From the NCBI GenBank assembly GCA_035604635.1, contig DATNIC010000016.1, positions 1 to 33,201 of the forward strand: a stretch of 33,201 nucleotides of DNA, given 5' to 3'. A program made the position numbers and the translations under genes. The stretch comes from DATNIC01 sp035604635. Its GTDB lineage: Bacteria > Vulcanimicrobiota > Vulcanimicrobiia > Vulcanimicrobiales > Vulcanimicrobiaceae. Every line of letters begins with the position of its first letter. Positions within the stretch are counted from its first letter, which is position 1. The notes beneath the pieces are model-generated. The model saw only the letters and a program-made list of their open reading frames with translations. It made no database searches and had not been told where the DNA came from. Shown in pieces: positions 16,775 to 25,197 of this stretch.

Positions 16775-17331
16775 CCAGGCTCGCGCGCGATATACTGATC
16801 CAGGAGGGAGCGCAAGGCGCGCAGCCGGTTTTGGTACAGCTCGCCCTTGAGGTTGCCGGCCCACATCACGAGCGCACTCTCGTTGTTGTCGCTATAGTAC
16901 GCACGGCGCGTCGAGACGACGGTAAAACCGTACTTCTTGTAGAGGTTCTGCGCGCTGTCGTTGCTTTCGCGAACTTCGAGCGTCATCCAGGATGCGCCGC
17001 GGGCAATCGCGTCCTCGACGAGGTAGAGGAGCATCTCCTCTCCGATCCTGCGGCCGCGGTTGTCGGGATGGACCGCGATGGTCGTGATATGCGAGTCGTC
17101 GAGGATGACCCAAATCCCGCCGTACGCGACGATACGGTCATCGATGCGGCCGACGTAATAGTGCGCGAGCTTGTTGTCGTGAATCTCGTTCCAGAACGCA
17201 TTGGTCGGCCAAGCCGTCGTAAACGAGAGAGATTCGATGCGTAGAACCGCGGGGATGTCCGCTGCATTCATCGGCACGATGTCGAGCCGGTGCGGTTGCG
17301 ACGGCTCCGGCGGCCGAAGCTCTAATTTCAC
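16771..17331 (-). CDS. rimI: Ribosomal protein S18-alanine N-acetyltransferase (GNAT family)
   Basis: 186 residues. The GNAT fold is clear: IVPMNAADIPAVLRIESLSF at the N-terminus, then TTIAVHPDNRGRRIGEEML with the acetyl-CoA loop (R-G-R-R-I-G), and MTLEVRESNDSAQNLYKKYGF as the RimI signature, ending in ALVMWAGNL. RimI acetylates the N-terminal Ala of S18. Its position directly after tsaB is the usual one for this enzyme, and in some bacteria RimI-like proteins accompany the t6A machinery. The start is GTG 17331-17329, overlapping the tsaB stop as GTGA (17328-17331). The C-terminal 30 residues are an extra basic helix beyond the GNAT core. Confidence 0.92.
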   Translation of the reverse strand: MKLELRPPEPSQPHRLDIVPMNAADIPAVLRIESLSFTTAWPTNAFWNEIHDNKLAHYYVGRIDDRIVAYGGIWVILDDSHITTIAVHPDNRGRRIGEEMLLYLVEDAIARGASWMTLEVRESNDSAQNLYKKYGFTVVSTRRAYYSDNNESALVMWAGNLKGELYQNRLRALRSLLDQYIAREPG

Positions 17332-17978
17332 GGGAAGCGGGGTACCCTCGCGGCGGGCAACTCGCCGTAGTCGGGTCGCAGCGCGTGCGGCGATGCAGCG
17401 GGTTCGTATCGCGTAGCGAGTTGGGCGACGGCTTCGGCAGGAACGGCGGCGCGGTTGTGAATGGTTCTCACGTTCAGGCCGCGTTCGCCAAGCGCGGCGA
17501 GCACGTCCTTCGTCGCGCCGACGACCGTGATTTCGTCGCTATGGATGAGCCGAGCGAATTCGTCCGACACCTCGTCGACCGGTCCGCACCGGACACGCCG
17601 ATCGCTCTCCGTGTGCAGCCGCGCGCACACGACGCCGATCCGGCCGGCCACGACGGTGAGGACGGGGAGTTGCGCATCGTCGGGCTCGAGGATGTCGTAT
17701 GAGGAGACTCCGACTAGAGGCAAGCGTTTGGCAAGTGCAAGCCCCTTGGCGTACGAGATTGCGATGCGCAGGCCGGTGAACGAACCGGGTCCCGTCCCGA
17801 CAGCCAAGCGGTCCAGAGCGCGCAGCTCCGTCCGCGCCTCTCGCAGCACGTCGCTGACGGCGTCGAGGCCGGCTTCGAGGGCGTCGTTGCCGGCGGTGCT
17901 CGAGACGATGTGCCGGCGGCCGTCGGAGAAGCAACACGAGAACGCTCCCAGCGCGCCCTCGAGCGCGAGGATCTTCAT
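17328..17978 (-). CDS. tsaB: tRNA threonylcarbamoyladenosine biosynthesis protein TsaB
   Basis: 216 residues with the ASKHA-fold start MKILALEGALGAFSC and the family signature AVGTGPGSFTGLRIAISYAKGLA, followed by VGVSSYD. TsaB scaffolds TsaD and TsaE in the complex that transfers threonylcarbamoyl to A37 of ANN-decoding tRNAs. The start ATG 17978-17976 overlaps the tsaE stop as ATGA (17975-17978), so the two are translationally coupled. Shorter than E. coli TsaB by about 15 residues. tsaD is not in this window. Confidence 0.93.
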   Translation of the reverse strand: MKILALEGALGAFSCCFSDGRRHIVSSTAGNDALEAGLDAVSDVLREARTELRALDRLAVGTGPGSFTGLRIAISYAKGLALAKRLPLVGVSSYDILEPDDAQLPVLTVVAGRIGVVCARLHTESDRRVRCGPVDEVSDEFARLIHSDEITVVGATKDVLAALGERGLNVRTIHNRAAVPAEAVAQLATRYEPAASPHALRPDYGELPAARVPRFP

Positions 17979-18400
17979 CCCGGCTTGCTTTGCAGACGGA
18001 CCGTCCGGGGCCCGTCGCCGGCCCCGTGGATCTCCACCGCGCGGGCCCCGGACGGGATCAACGAAGGCGCCCGCTCAGGCCACTCGATCGCCACGACGGC
18101 GGCACCGTCGAACGCCTCGTGCAGGCCGAGTTCGGTGAGCTCGCTTTCGTCCTCGAGCCGGAACAGATCGAGGTGGCGGACCGGGGGATTGCCCGGGTAC
18201 TCGTGCCAGAACGTGAACGTCGGGCTGGTGACCGCATCGGCACCCAAGAGCTCCAGGACGATGCCGCGAACGAAAGTCGTCTTACCGGCTCCCAGGGGTC
18301 CGGTGAGCGTCACGACGTCCCCAGCCTTGAGTGTCCGGGCGAACGAACGAGCCAACGCGACGAGGTCGTCCGAGCTCCGGACGACTGTTTCAAATTGCAT
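17975..18400 (-). CDS. tsaE: tRNA threonylcarbamoyladenosine biosynthesis ATPase TsaE
   Basis: 141 residues, the usual size. Walker A is GPLGAGKT at 34-41. The family block SPTFTFWHEYPG follows, then HLDLFRLEDESELTELGL and AIEWPERAPSLIP, all typical of TsaE. It hydrolyses ATP to drive turnover of the TsaBD complex in t6A synthesis. It is the first gene of the minus-strand cluster. The start ATG 18400-18398 lies only 8 bases from the start codon of the plus-strand membrane protein, so its promoter must overlap that gene or the mRNA has almost no leader. Confidence 0.95.
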   Translation of the reverse strand: MQFETVVRSSDDLVALARSFARTLKAGDVVTLTGPLGAGKTTFVRGIVLELLGADAVTSPTFTFWHEYPGNPPVRHLDLFRLEDESELTELGLHEAFDGAAVVAIEWPERAPSLIPSGARAVEIHGAGDGPRTVRLQSKPG

Positions 18401-18408
18401 GCATTAAA

Positions 18409-18678
18409 ATGATACCGCTGCGTAAAGCTAGAACGAAAATCACGGTGTTTCTCAAGGGTATAGACGTCCTCGTCGGCGTTATCACCGGCGCCATTTGTTC
18501 TGTGCTGGTAGCCGTCATCGAGACGGTGATGGCGGCCCTCCGGGTTTTCCCGGTCGCGCACGTAGGCCAAGCCTTCGGCGACAAGCTGGCGATCGTTGCT
18601 TTGGCCGGAGCCCTCTTCGGCGGGCTAGTTGCATTGCCGCTCGGCGTTATCGTGAAGCAGCGCGAGAAGGCCGGATGA
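18409..18678 (+). CDS. Small two-helix membrane protein of unknown function
   Basis: 89 residues from ATG 18409. A basic N-terminus (IPLRKARTKITVFLK) precedes a hydrophobic helix (about 18-43, including VITGAICSVLVAVIETV), a short loop, and a second helix (about 61-82, LAIVALAGALFGGLVALPL), ending in the basic VKQREKAG. Both ends are predicted cytoplasmic. I recognise no family. An in-frame extension upstream to 18331 is antisense to tsaE and reads as Arg-rich non-coding sequence, so I reject it. The stop overlaps the next start as ATGA (18675-18678), a sign that the two products are made together. Confidence 0.7.
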   Translation: MIPLRKARTKITVFLKGIDVLVGVITGAICSVLVAVIETVMAALRVFPVAHVGQAFGDKLAIVALAGALFGGLVALPLGVIVKQREKAG

Positions 18679-19058
18679 ACAGCAACGACCCCTCGGCCTT
18701 CGTGGTCGAAATCGACGGCCGCGTTTCGGGCTACCTCGCCGAGATTCGCGAGCGTGCCGACGCCGCGAAGGCCGATCTCGAATCGGGTGTCTTGAGCATG
18801 CGCTCCAAGGCCCAGCCCGGCGGTCAGCCGGCGGCGCAGGGCGGCGAATTCGGCTCGCAGGACGGCCAGGGTTCCAGCGACGTCACCGCCGAGGCTTCAT
18901 TCGAGGAGTTGACCGCATTAGAGGATCTCCCCCAGTTGCACAACGGCTCGCATCCGCTCGATGCGCCGATCTTCGGCGATGCCGCTTCCGATTCTGATTC
19001 TTTCCTGTCTGACGATCTCGACTTCTCGATCGATCTCGACGAAAATCTCCCAAGTTAA
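18675..19058 (+). CDS. Acidic protein of unknown function encoded before gyrA
   Basis: 127 residues. The first 45 residues look like a short helix with mixed charge (IDGRVSGYLAEIRERADAAKADLES). From about residue 47 on there is not a single Lys or Arg. That part is low-complexity Gly/Gln/Ser followed by an Asp/Ser-rich end (SDSDSFLSDDLDF, SIDLDENL). I count 26 acidic against 6 basic residues. The C-terminal part should be disordered. No family recognised. ATG 18675 is coupled to the membrane protein by ATGA, and gyrA follows after 12 bases. The acidic tail could act as a nucleic-acid mimic or an assembly tether; this is speculation. Confidence 0.65.
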   Translation: MNSNDPSAFVVEIDGRVSGYLAEIRERADAAKADLESGVLSMRSKAQPGGQPAAQGGEFGSQDGQGSSDVTAEASFEELTALEDLPQLHNGSHPLDAPIFGDAASDSDSFLSDDLDFSIDLDENLPS

Positions 19059-19070
19059 CAAGTAGACATT

Positions 19071-21584
19071 TTGGATTCCGAACGCATTTCAACGGTTAAC
19101 GTCGAAGATGAAATGCGAGAGAGCTATCTCTCGTATGCGATGTCGGTCATCGCGTCGCGCGCTCTTCCTGACGTTCGCGATGGCCTAAAGCCGGTCCAAC
19201 GCCGCATCCTCTACGCGATGCGCGAAATGGGGATGACCCCCGACAAGCAGCACCGCAAGTGTGCCGGCGTCGTCGGCGACGTGCTCAAGAGCTATCATCC
19301 CCACGGCGACTCGTCGGTGTACGACGCGCTCGTGCGCATGGCGCAAGATTTCACCTTACGTTATCCGTTAATCGACGGGCACGGCAACTTCGGCTCGATC
19401 GACGGCGATCCACCGGCCGCATACCGTTACACGGAAGCGCGGCTCGCGCGAGTGGCGCTCGAGATGCTGGCCGATATCGACAAAGAGACCGTCGACTTCA
19501 TCCCCAACTTCGACAATCAGGGAACCGAGCCGACCGTTCTGCCTGCGAGGCTGCCGCAGTTGCTCGTCAACGGATCGAGCGGGATCGCCGTCGGCATGGC
19601 GACCAACGTTCCGCCGCACAACGTCGCCGAGATCTGCGATGCGATCGCGGTGCTGGTCGATCGGCCTGGCGCGGATATCGAATCGATTCTCGACATCGTG
19701 CAGGGGCCTGATTTCCCGACCGCGGGCGTCGCGATGGGGAAGGAAGCGATTCGCGAGGCCTACCGCACCGGGCGAGGCTCCGTTGCCGTTCGCGGCAAGG
19801 CCGAGATCGTCGAGGATCACGGACGCCACAAGATCATCATCACCGAGGTTCCATTCCAGGTCACGAAGGCGCGCATCGTCGAGGCGATTGCGGAAGCGCA
19901 CGCCGAGAAGCGGATCACCGGGATCGTCCGTTTGGACGATGAGAGCAACCGCAAAGGGATGCGCGTCGTCGTCGAGCTGCATCGCTCCGCGACGCCGAAC
20001 GTCGTTCTCAATCAGCTCTACAAGCACACGCCGCTGCAAACGAGCTTTGGGTTCAACATGCTCGCGCTCGTCCCGGTGAAGCCGAGCGCCGAGCTCCAGG
20101 CCGCCGGCGTCAGCGCGGCTCTAGAGCCGCAGGTGCTCCCGCTCAAAGCGATGCTCGAGCACTACATCGCGCATCGCAAGGACGTCATCACCCGCCGGAC
20201 GCGCTTCGACTTGCGCAAGGCGGCGGAGCGCGCGCACGTCCTTGAGGGCTTCCTGATCGCGCTCGACAACATCGACGAGGTGATCAAGCTGATCCGAGCC
20301 AGCGATACCGTCGAGGCGGCCCGCGCGAGCTTGATGAATCGCTTCAAGCTCACCGAGATTCAAGCCAACGCGATCGTCGACATGCGCCTGCGGACCCTCA
20401 CGGGCCTCGAACGCAGGAAGATCGAGGACGAGTACGCAGAGCTGCAAGCTCTGATCAAGCGGCTCGAAAAGATTCTGGCGAACAAGCACGGCGAGATTGC
20501 CGGGATCGTCAAAGACGAGGCGCTCGACATCAAGAAGCGCTTCGGTGACGAGCGGCGGACGCAAATCATCCCGCTCGAGGACGAATTCGCGATTGAGGAC
20601 ATGATCCCCGATACCGAAGTCGTCGTGACGTCGACGGTCGGCGGCTACATCAAGCGAGTCTCAGTCGACACGTTCCGGGCGCAGAATCGCGGCGGGCGGG
20701 GCGTCATCGGAATTGCAAATCTCAAGCGAGAGGACGTCGTTCAGAACTTCTTCGTTGCTACGACGCATCAGCACGTTCTGTTCTTCACGAACAAGGGTCG
20801 CGCGTATCGCTTGCGCGCCTACGAGATTCCGGACTCGACGCGTCAAGCACGCGGGACGGCGCTCGTCAACCTGCTCACCCTTCCGCCGGGCGAGAACGTC
20901 ACCGCGGTCTTCCCCATCAGCAAATTCGAGGGCGAGTTCTACTTGGTCATGGTGACCAAGCGCGGCGTCATCAAGAAGACGCGGCTCGACGAGTTCTCGA
21001 ACGTTCGGCGCAATGGGCTCAATGCAATCGGACTCGACGAGGGCGACGAGCTGCTCGCGGTCGATCTCTCGGACGGCTCGCGCGACATCATCCTGGCGAC
21101 GCGGGAAGGCATGGCCGTCCACTTCAACGAGAAGGATGTCCGGCCGATGGGCCGCAACGCGCGCGGCGTCCGCGCGATCACGCTGGCGCCGGGCGACGAG
21201 GTCGTCGCGATGGACGTCGTCGAGGACGACCGGCGCGACGTGTTGATCGTCACGAGCCACGCCTTCGGAAAGCGGACTCCGATCGCCGACTATCGCCACA
21301 CGTCGCGCGGCGGCAAAGGCGTGAAGGCGTTTGCCAAGGAGAAAGACATCGGGACGGTCGTCGATCAGATCCTCGTCAACGAGGACGACGAGCTATTGAT
21401 GATCACGTCGGCGAATCAGGTCATCCGCATCCCGGTCTCGCAGATTCGCAAGCTCGGACGCTCCACCAAGGGCGTGCGGCTCCAGCGCCTCGACGAAGGC
21501 GACGAGGTCATCGCGATCGCGAACCTTGGCAAGCAGTCCAAACAGATCGCCGACATTACCGGCGAACCCGCTATCGCAACCTAG
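19071..21584 (+). CDS. gyrA: DNA gyrase subunit A
   Basis: 837 residues with the full GyrA pattern. The winged-helix breakage domain starts with NVEDEMRESYLSYAMSVIAS; the catalytic Tyr is Y120 in YRYTEARL. The quinolone-determining segment reads HPHGDSSVYD, with S81 and D85 matching the susceptible residues S83 and D87 of E. coli. The C-terminal beta-pinwheel has six GyrA-type blades, and its first carries the GyrA box as QNRGGRG at 538-544. This supports a true gyrase that wraps DNA and introduces negative supercoils, rather than ParC. The start is TTG 19071, the only start codon near the conserved N-terminus, and no good ribosome-binding site is visible. gyrB is not in the window. Confidence 0.96.
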   Translation: MDSERISTVNVEDEMRESYLSYAMSVIASRALPDVRDGLKPVQRRILYAMREMGMTPDKQHRKCAGVVGDVLKSYHPHGDSSVYDALVRMAQDFTLRYPLIDGHGNFGSIDGDPPAAYRYTEARLARVALEMLADIDKETVDFIPNFDNQGTEPTVLPARLPQLLVNGSSGIAVGMATNVPPHNVAEICDAIAVLVDRPGADIESILDIVQGPDFPTAGVAMGKEAIREAYRTGRGSVAVRGKAEIVEDHGRHKIIITEVPFQVTKARIVEAIAEAHAEKRITGIVRLDDESNRKGMRVVVELHRSATPNVVLNQLYKHTPLQTSFGFNMLALVPVKPSAELQAAGVSAALEPQVLPLKAMLEHYIAHRKDVITRRTRFDLRKAAERAHVLEGFLIALDNIDEVIKLIRASDTVEAARASLMNRFKLTEIQANAIVDMRLRTLTGLERRKIEDEYAELQALIKRLEKILANKHGEIAGIVKDEALDIKKRFGDERRTQIIPLEDEFAIEDMIPDTEVVVTSTVGGYIKRVSVDTFRAQNRGGRGVIGIANLKREDVVQNFFVATTHQHVLFFTNKGRAYRLRAYEIPDSTRQARGTALVNLLTLPPGENVTAVFPISKFEGEFYLVMVTKRGVIKKTRLDEFSNVRRNGLNAIGLDEGDELLAVDLSDGSRDIILATREGMAVHFNEKDVRPMGRNARGVRAITLAPGDEVVAMDVVEDDRRDVLIVTSHAFGKRTPIADYRHTSRGGKGVKAFAKEKDIGTVVDQILVNEDDELLMITSANQVIRIPVSQIRKLGRSTKGVRLQRLDEGDEVIAIANLGKQSKQIADITGEPAIAT

Positions 21585-21625
21585 GCCCAGACCCCCGGGT
21601 CAGAGGCACAGGAGGTTATAACCAC

Positions 21626-21958
21626 ATGAGCGCCCTTCCTGACGTCAACAACGGCACATTCGCAAAGGATGTCTTACAGTCCGAAAAGCCTGTGCTGGTT
21701 GATTTTTGGGCACCGTGGTGCGGCCCGTGCCGCATGCTGACACCCGTCGTCGAGAAAGTTGCGGGCTCGATGAGCGACCGCATCTCATTCGTCAAGCTGA
21801 ACACCGACGAGAATCCCAGCCTTGCGGGCGAGTACCAAGTCTCGGGCATTCCGTGCTTGATCCTGTTCAAGGGCGGCAAAGCGGTCGATCGCATCGTCGG
21901 ATTCGTCAGCGAATCGACGATCACGTCGATGCTTCAGAAGCATCTAACTGCCGCCTAG
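21626..21958 (+). CDS. trxA: Thioredoxin
   Basis: 110 residues. The active site WCGPC is at 31-35, after VDFWAP, and the cis-Pro loop is SGIPC (Pro76). The rest (VKLNTDENPSLAGEYQV, LFKGGKAVDRIVGF) follows thioredoxin 1. It is a cytoplasmic disulfide reductase. Unusual is Cys77 directly after the cis-Pro, where most bacterial thioredoxins have Thr. AGGAGG lies ten bases before ATG 21626. The gene is 41 bases after gyrA and 16 bases before selA, so it may be read together with the selenocysteine genes. Confidence 0.95.
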   Translation: MSALPDVNNGTFAKDVLQSEKPVLVDFWAPWCGPCRMLTPVVEKVAGSMSDRISFVKLNTDENPSLAGEYQVSGIPCLILFKGGKAVDRIVGFVSESTITSMLQKHLTAA

Positions 21959-21974
21959 CACGTCCCTGCGCGGG

Positions 21975-23321
21975 TTGCCCGCGGTGCATCGCTTCATCGA
22001 TGACCCGCGCCTGGCGGCATACCGCCGCACGCTGGGTCCTTCGCTCGTCAAGTCGGCGGTGACCGAAACGCTCGACGCCGTGCGCCGCAGCTTGCCCGTC
22101 GGAGGCGACGCACCGCCGTACGAGATGCTGCTTTCGCGCGTCGCGCACGAGCTCGCCGGCGAGGAATCGCGCGGCTTGGTGGAGGTGATCAACGGGACCG
22201 GGATCCTGCTGCACACGAACCTCGGTCGCGCTCCGTTGGCAGAAGAAGCGATTGCGGCGATCGGGACGATTGCGGGCGGCTATTCGAATCTCGAGTACGA
22301 CCTCGAGCAGGGCTCGCGCGGCTCCCGGTACGCACGCCTCTCGTCCTTGCTGCGCGAGGTCTCGGGCGCGCAGGACGCGCTCGTCGTCAACAACAACGCC
22401 GCGGCGATTCTGCTCGTCCTCGACACCTTTGCAAAGGGGCGCGAGGTGATCGTCTCGCGCAACCAGCTCATCGAGATCGGAGGCGGGTTCCGGCTTCCGG
22501 ACGTGCTGCAGCGCAGCGGAGCGACGTTGGTCGAAGTCGGTACGACGAACAAAGTCTATCTCGATGATTTCGCGCGGGCGCTCTCGCCGCGAACCGCGCT
22601 GCTGATGCGTTCGCATACGTCGAATTATCGTATCGAGGGCTTTGTTGCCGACGTCGATGTGCGATCGCTCGCCCAGCTCGGGCGCCGGGCCGGGATTCCA
22701 ACGCTCGAAGATCTCGGCAGCGGCGCGCTCGTCGATGTTTCGCAGTTTGGTTTGCCGCGTGAACCGACGGTCCGCGAGGTCGTCGAGGCCGGGATCGAGA
22801 TGGTCGCATTTTCCGGCGACAAGCTGCTGGGTGGTCCGCAGGCCGGGATCGTCGTGGGGACTTCGGTCGCGATCAGCCGCCTGCGCACGAACCCGCTGTT
22901 GCGCGCGTTGCGCGTCGACAAGGCGACGCTCGCCGCGCTCGCCGCGACCTTGCGTTTGTACCTGGATGACGCGTGGCGAACGCGGGTCCCGTTTTATCGC
23001 ATGCTCGGTTCGAGCATCGAAGAACTCCAGGCGCGTGCCGCTGCGATCGTCACGCGTCTTGATCGCGCCGCGGTCGATGCGACGGTCGAGCGGACGATCG
23101 CTTTCACCGGCGGCGGCGCGCTCCCGCTCGCGCCGATCCCGTCGGTTGCGCTCGCGCTCGTCCCGCGGGCGGGCGATCCGAACGGCCTCGCGGCTCGCTT
23201 GCGGGCGCAGCGTCCGCCGCTCATCGGTCGCGTCGAGGAGCGCTCGGTGTTGATCGACCTGCGAACGGTCGCGCCCGGCTACGACGCAGCCGTCATTGCG
23301 GCGGTCCTCGCCGCCGCATAG
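21975..23321 (+). CDS. selA: L-seryl-tRNA(Sec) selenium transferase
   Basis: 448 residues, close to the 463 of E. coli. The N-terminal helical domain (PAVHRFIDDPRLAAYRRTLG) is present. The PLP-enzyme core shows INGTGILLHTNLGRAPL, VNNNAAAILLVL, RSHTSNYRIEGF and the PLP Lys K283 in FSGDKLLGGPQAGI. SelA converts Ser-tRNA(Sec) to Sec-tRNA(Sec) using selenophosphate. The start is TTG 21975; there is no in-frame ATG, and the next choice, GTG 21984, would remove three residues. It is followed by selB after 13 bases. Full length and intact residues indicate a working selenocysteine pathway, although selC and selD are not in this window. Confidence 0.95.
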   Translation: MPAVHRFIDDPRLAAYRRTLGPSLVKSAVTETLDAVRRSLPVGGDAPPYEMLLSRVAHELAGEESRGLVEVINGTGILLHTNLGRAPLAEEAIAAIGTIAGGYSNLEYDLEQGSRGSRYARLSSLLREVSGAQDALVVNNNAAAILLVLDTFAKGREVIVSRNQLIEIGGGFRLPDVLQRSGATLVEVGTTNKVYLDDFARALSPRTALLMRSHTSNYRIEGFVADVDVRSLAQLGRRAGIPTLEDLGSGALVDVSQFGLPREPTVREVVEAGIEMVAFSGDKLLGGPQAGIVVGTSVAISRLRTNPLLRALRVDKATLAALAATLRLYLDDAWRTRVPFYRMLGSSIEELQARAAAIVTRLDRAAVDATVERTIAFTGGGALPLAPIPSVALALVPRAGDPNGLAARLRAQRPPLIGRVEERSVLIDLRTVAPGYDAAVIAAVLAAA

Positions 23322-23334
23322 TGCGCCCGGTCTA

Positions 23335-25197
23335 GTGCACATCCTCGGGACAGCCGGTCACGTCGACCACGGGAAGTCCTCGCTCGTCCGCGCGCTGACC
23401 GGGACGAATCCCGACCGGTGGCTGGAGGAACAGCTGCGCGGGATGACGCTCGATCTCGGATTTGCACGCTTGCGGTTCGACGACGGCGTCGAAGCGGGGA
23501 TCGTCGACGTCCCGGGACACGAGCGCTTTCTTCATAACATGCTTGCCGGGGCCGCCGGGATGGAAATCTTACTCTTGGTCGTCGCGGCGAACGAAGGTCC
23601 CAAGCCGCAGACGTTCGAGCATCTCGCGATCCTGGGTTATCTCAACGTGCAGCGCGTCATCATCGTGCTGACGAAGAGCGATCTGGTCGACGCGGAGGAG
23701 CTCGCCTTCGCCGAGGAGCTCGTCCGCGAAGCGGTTCGCGGGACGGTCGCGCAAGACGCGCAGGCAATCGGCGTTTCGACCGTGACCGGCGCGGGACTTG
23801 ACGCGCTGCGCGTTGCGATCCACGATGCGCTCGTCGAATTGCCGCCGCGCCTGCCGCAAGCGCCGCCGTATCTGCCGATCGATCGCGTCTTCGCGCTCGC
23901 CGGTCACGGGACGATCGTAACCGGGACGTTGATGCAGGGGGCGCTCGCGGTCGGCGACCGGCTCGTCCTGCAACCGAGTGGGCGCGAGGTACGCCTCCGC
24001 AGCCTGCAGGTTTTCGGCGAGAAACGCGAGCGCGTCGACGGCGGCTCGCGCGTCGCCGCCAACCTTCCCGGCATCGAGGTCGGCGAGATCGCGCGTGGCG
24101 AGGTCCTAACGAGTCCGGAGTTTCGTCCGGGCGATACCTTCGACGTGACGTTCCGCCCGTACGGTCCCGGCGTCGATATGCTGCGCCGCCGCACACCCGT
24201 CCGCGCGTACATCGGCTCGGCCGAGATCATTGGGACGCTGCTGCTGCGCCAGCCGCCGCGCGCCGGCGAAGACGTTGCGGCCACCTTACATTTGCGGCGG
24301 CCGGCGGCGGTTTTTCCGGGCGCCGCTTTCGTCGTGCGCAGGCTTTCGCCGAAAGATTTGCTCGGCGGCGGAACGATCGCGGCGGCGCGCGACGATGCCG
24401 CGTCGGAGACGCAACGCTCACCCGAAGAGCGCGCCGTGTTGCAGGCGCTCGCGGCCGCGGGGCTTGCGGCGCTCACGCCGGCGCAGATTGCGGCCGCCGC
24501 GAACGTGCGTGAAGAGCGAGTCGACGCGCTCCTGGGCGATCTGCTCGAAGCCGGTGCCGTGAGCCGCGTGCAAAAACCCGTCGCGTATCTCGATGCGCCG
24601 GCGGCCCGAACGTTTTTTGAGCGCGTGCTCGAGCGCTTGTCGGCGGCCGAGCGCGAGACGCCGTGGGTCATGGGGACGACCTCGGTCGCGCTCGCTCGTG
24701 CGCTTGGGATCGATGAATCGCTGCTCGTCCGCATCCTCGCGAGCTACGTCGATGACGGCCGGATCGTCCAGCGCAGCGGGTACTATGCGACCTTGGACTT
24801 CGTTCCGGCGCTGACCGCGGAACAGCGCGCGTTTTTCGAGCCGCTCTTGGCGACCGATCCAGCGCAGCGCTTCCTGCCTCACGAGCTTCCCGACGTCGTC
24901 ACGGAGTTGCGCCGCTCGCGGATCTCGGGTATCGCGCAAGCGTTCGACACTTTGGTCGCGACCGGCATTTTGGTGAAAGTCGGCGACGCACTCTACACCG
25001 GCAGGCAGGTCGCCGAGATTCGGGCTGCGCTCGAAGGGGCGATTCGCCGGTCCGGTACGCTGACGATGGCCGCCTTCCGCGACGTCGTCGGAACGTCGCG
25101 AAAATATGCCGTCCCGCTTTTGGAATGGTTTGACGCAACGGGCGTGACGGTGCGCAGCGGCGACGTGCGCGTCCTGCGCGAGCGCGCAGTTAGATGA
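23335..25197 (+). CDS. selB: Selenocysteine-specific elongation factor SelB
   Basis: 620 residues from GTG 23335 (E. coli SelB has 614). The GTPase P-loop GHVDHGKS is at 8-15. DVPGHERF and TKSD (G4) follow, and domain II starts with IDRVFALAGHGTIVTGT. The C-terminal part (from about 370) consists of winged-helix repeats that read the SECIS hairpin, with RKYAVPLLEWFDATGVTVR at the end as in other SelB proteins. It brings Sec-tRNA(Sec) to UGA codons. I chose the GTG because it directly precedes the HILGTAGHVDHGK strand; a TTG at 23296 inside selA would add 13 unlikely residues. The 3' end overlaps the convergent VanZ-like gene by 8 bases. Confidence 0.95.
   Translation: MHILGTAGHVDHGKSSLVRALTGTNPDRWLEEQLRGMTLDLGFARLRFDDGVEAGIVDVPGHERFLHNMLAGAAGMEILLLVVAANEGPKPQTFEHLAILGYLNVQRVIIVLTKSDLVDAEELAFAEELVREAVRGTVAQDAQAIGVSTVTGAGLDALRVAIHDALVELPPRLPQAPPYLPIDRVFALAGHGTIVTGTLMQGALAVGDRLVLQPSGREVRLRSLQVFGEKRERVDGGSRVAANLPGIEVGEIARGEVLTSPEFRPGDTFDVTFRPYGPGVDMLRRRTPVRAYIGSAEIIGTLLLRQPPRAGEDVAATLHLRRPAAVFPGAAFVVRRLSPKDLLGGGTIAAARDDAASETQRSPEERAVLQALAAAGLAALTPAQIAAAANVREERVDALLGDLLEAGAVSRVQKPVAYLDAPAARTFFERVLERLSAAERETPWVMGTTSVALARALGIDESLLVRILASYVDDGRIVQRSGYYATLDFVPALTAEQRAFFEPLLATDPAQRFLPHELPDVVTELRRSRISGIAQAFDTLVATGILVKVGDALYTGRQVAEIRAALEGAIRRSGTLTMAAFRDVVGTSRKYAVPLLEWFDATGVTVRSGDVRVLRERAVR

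Noticed and set aside
21585..21625. GACCC-CC-GGGTC as a gyrA terminator
   Set aside because: A perfect palindrome without room for a loop and without a U-tract.
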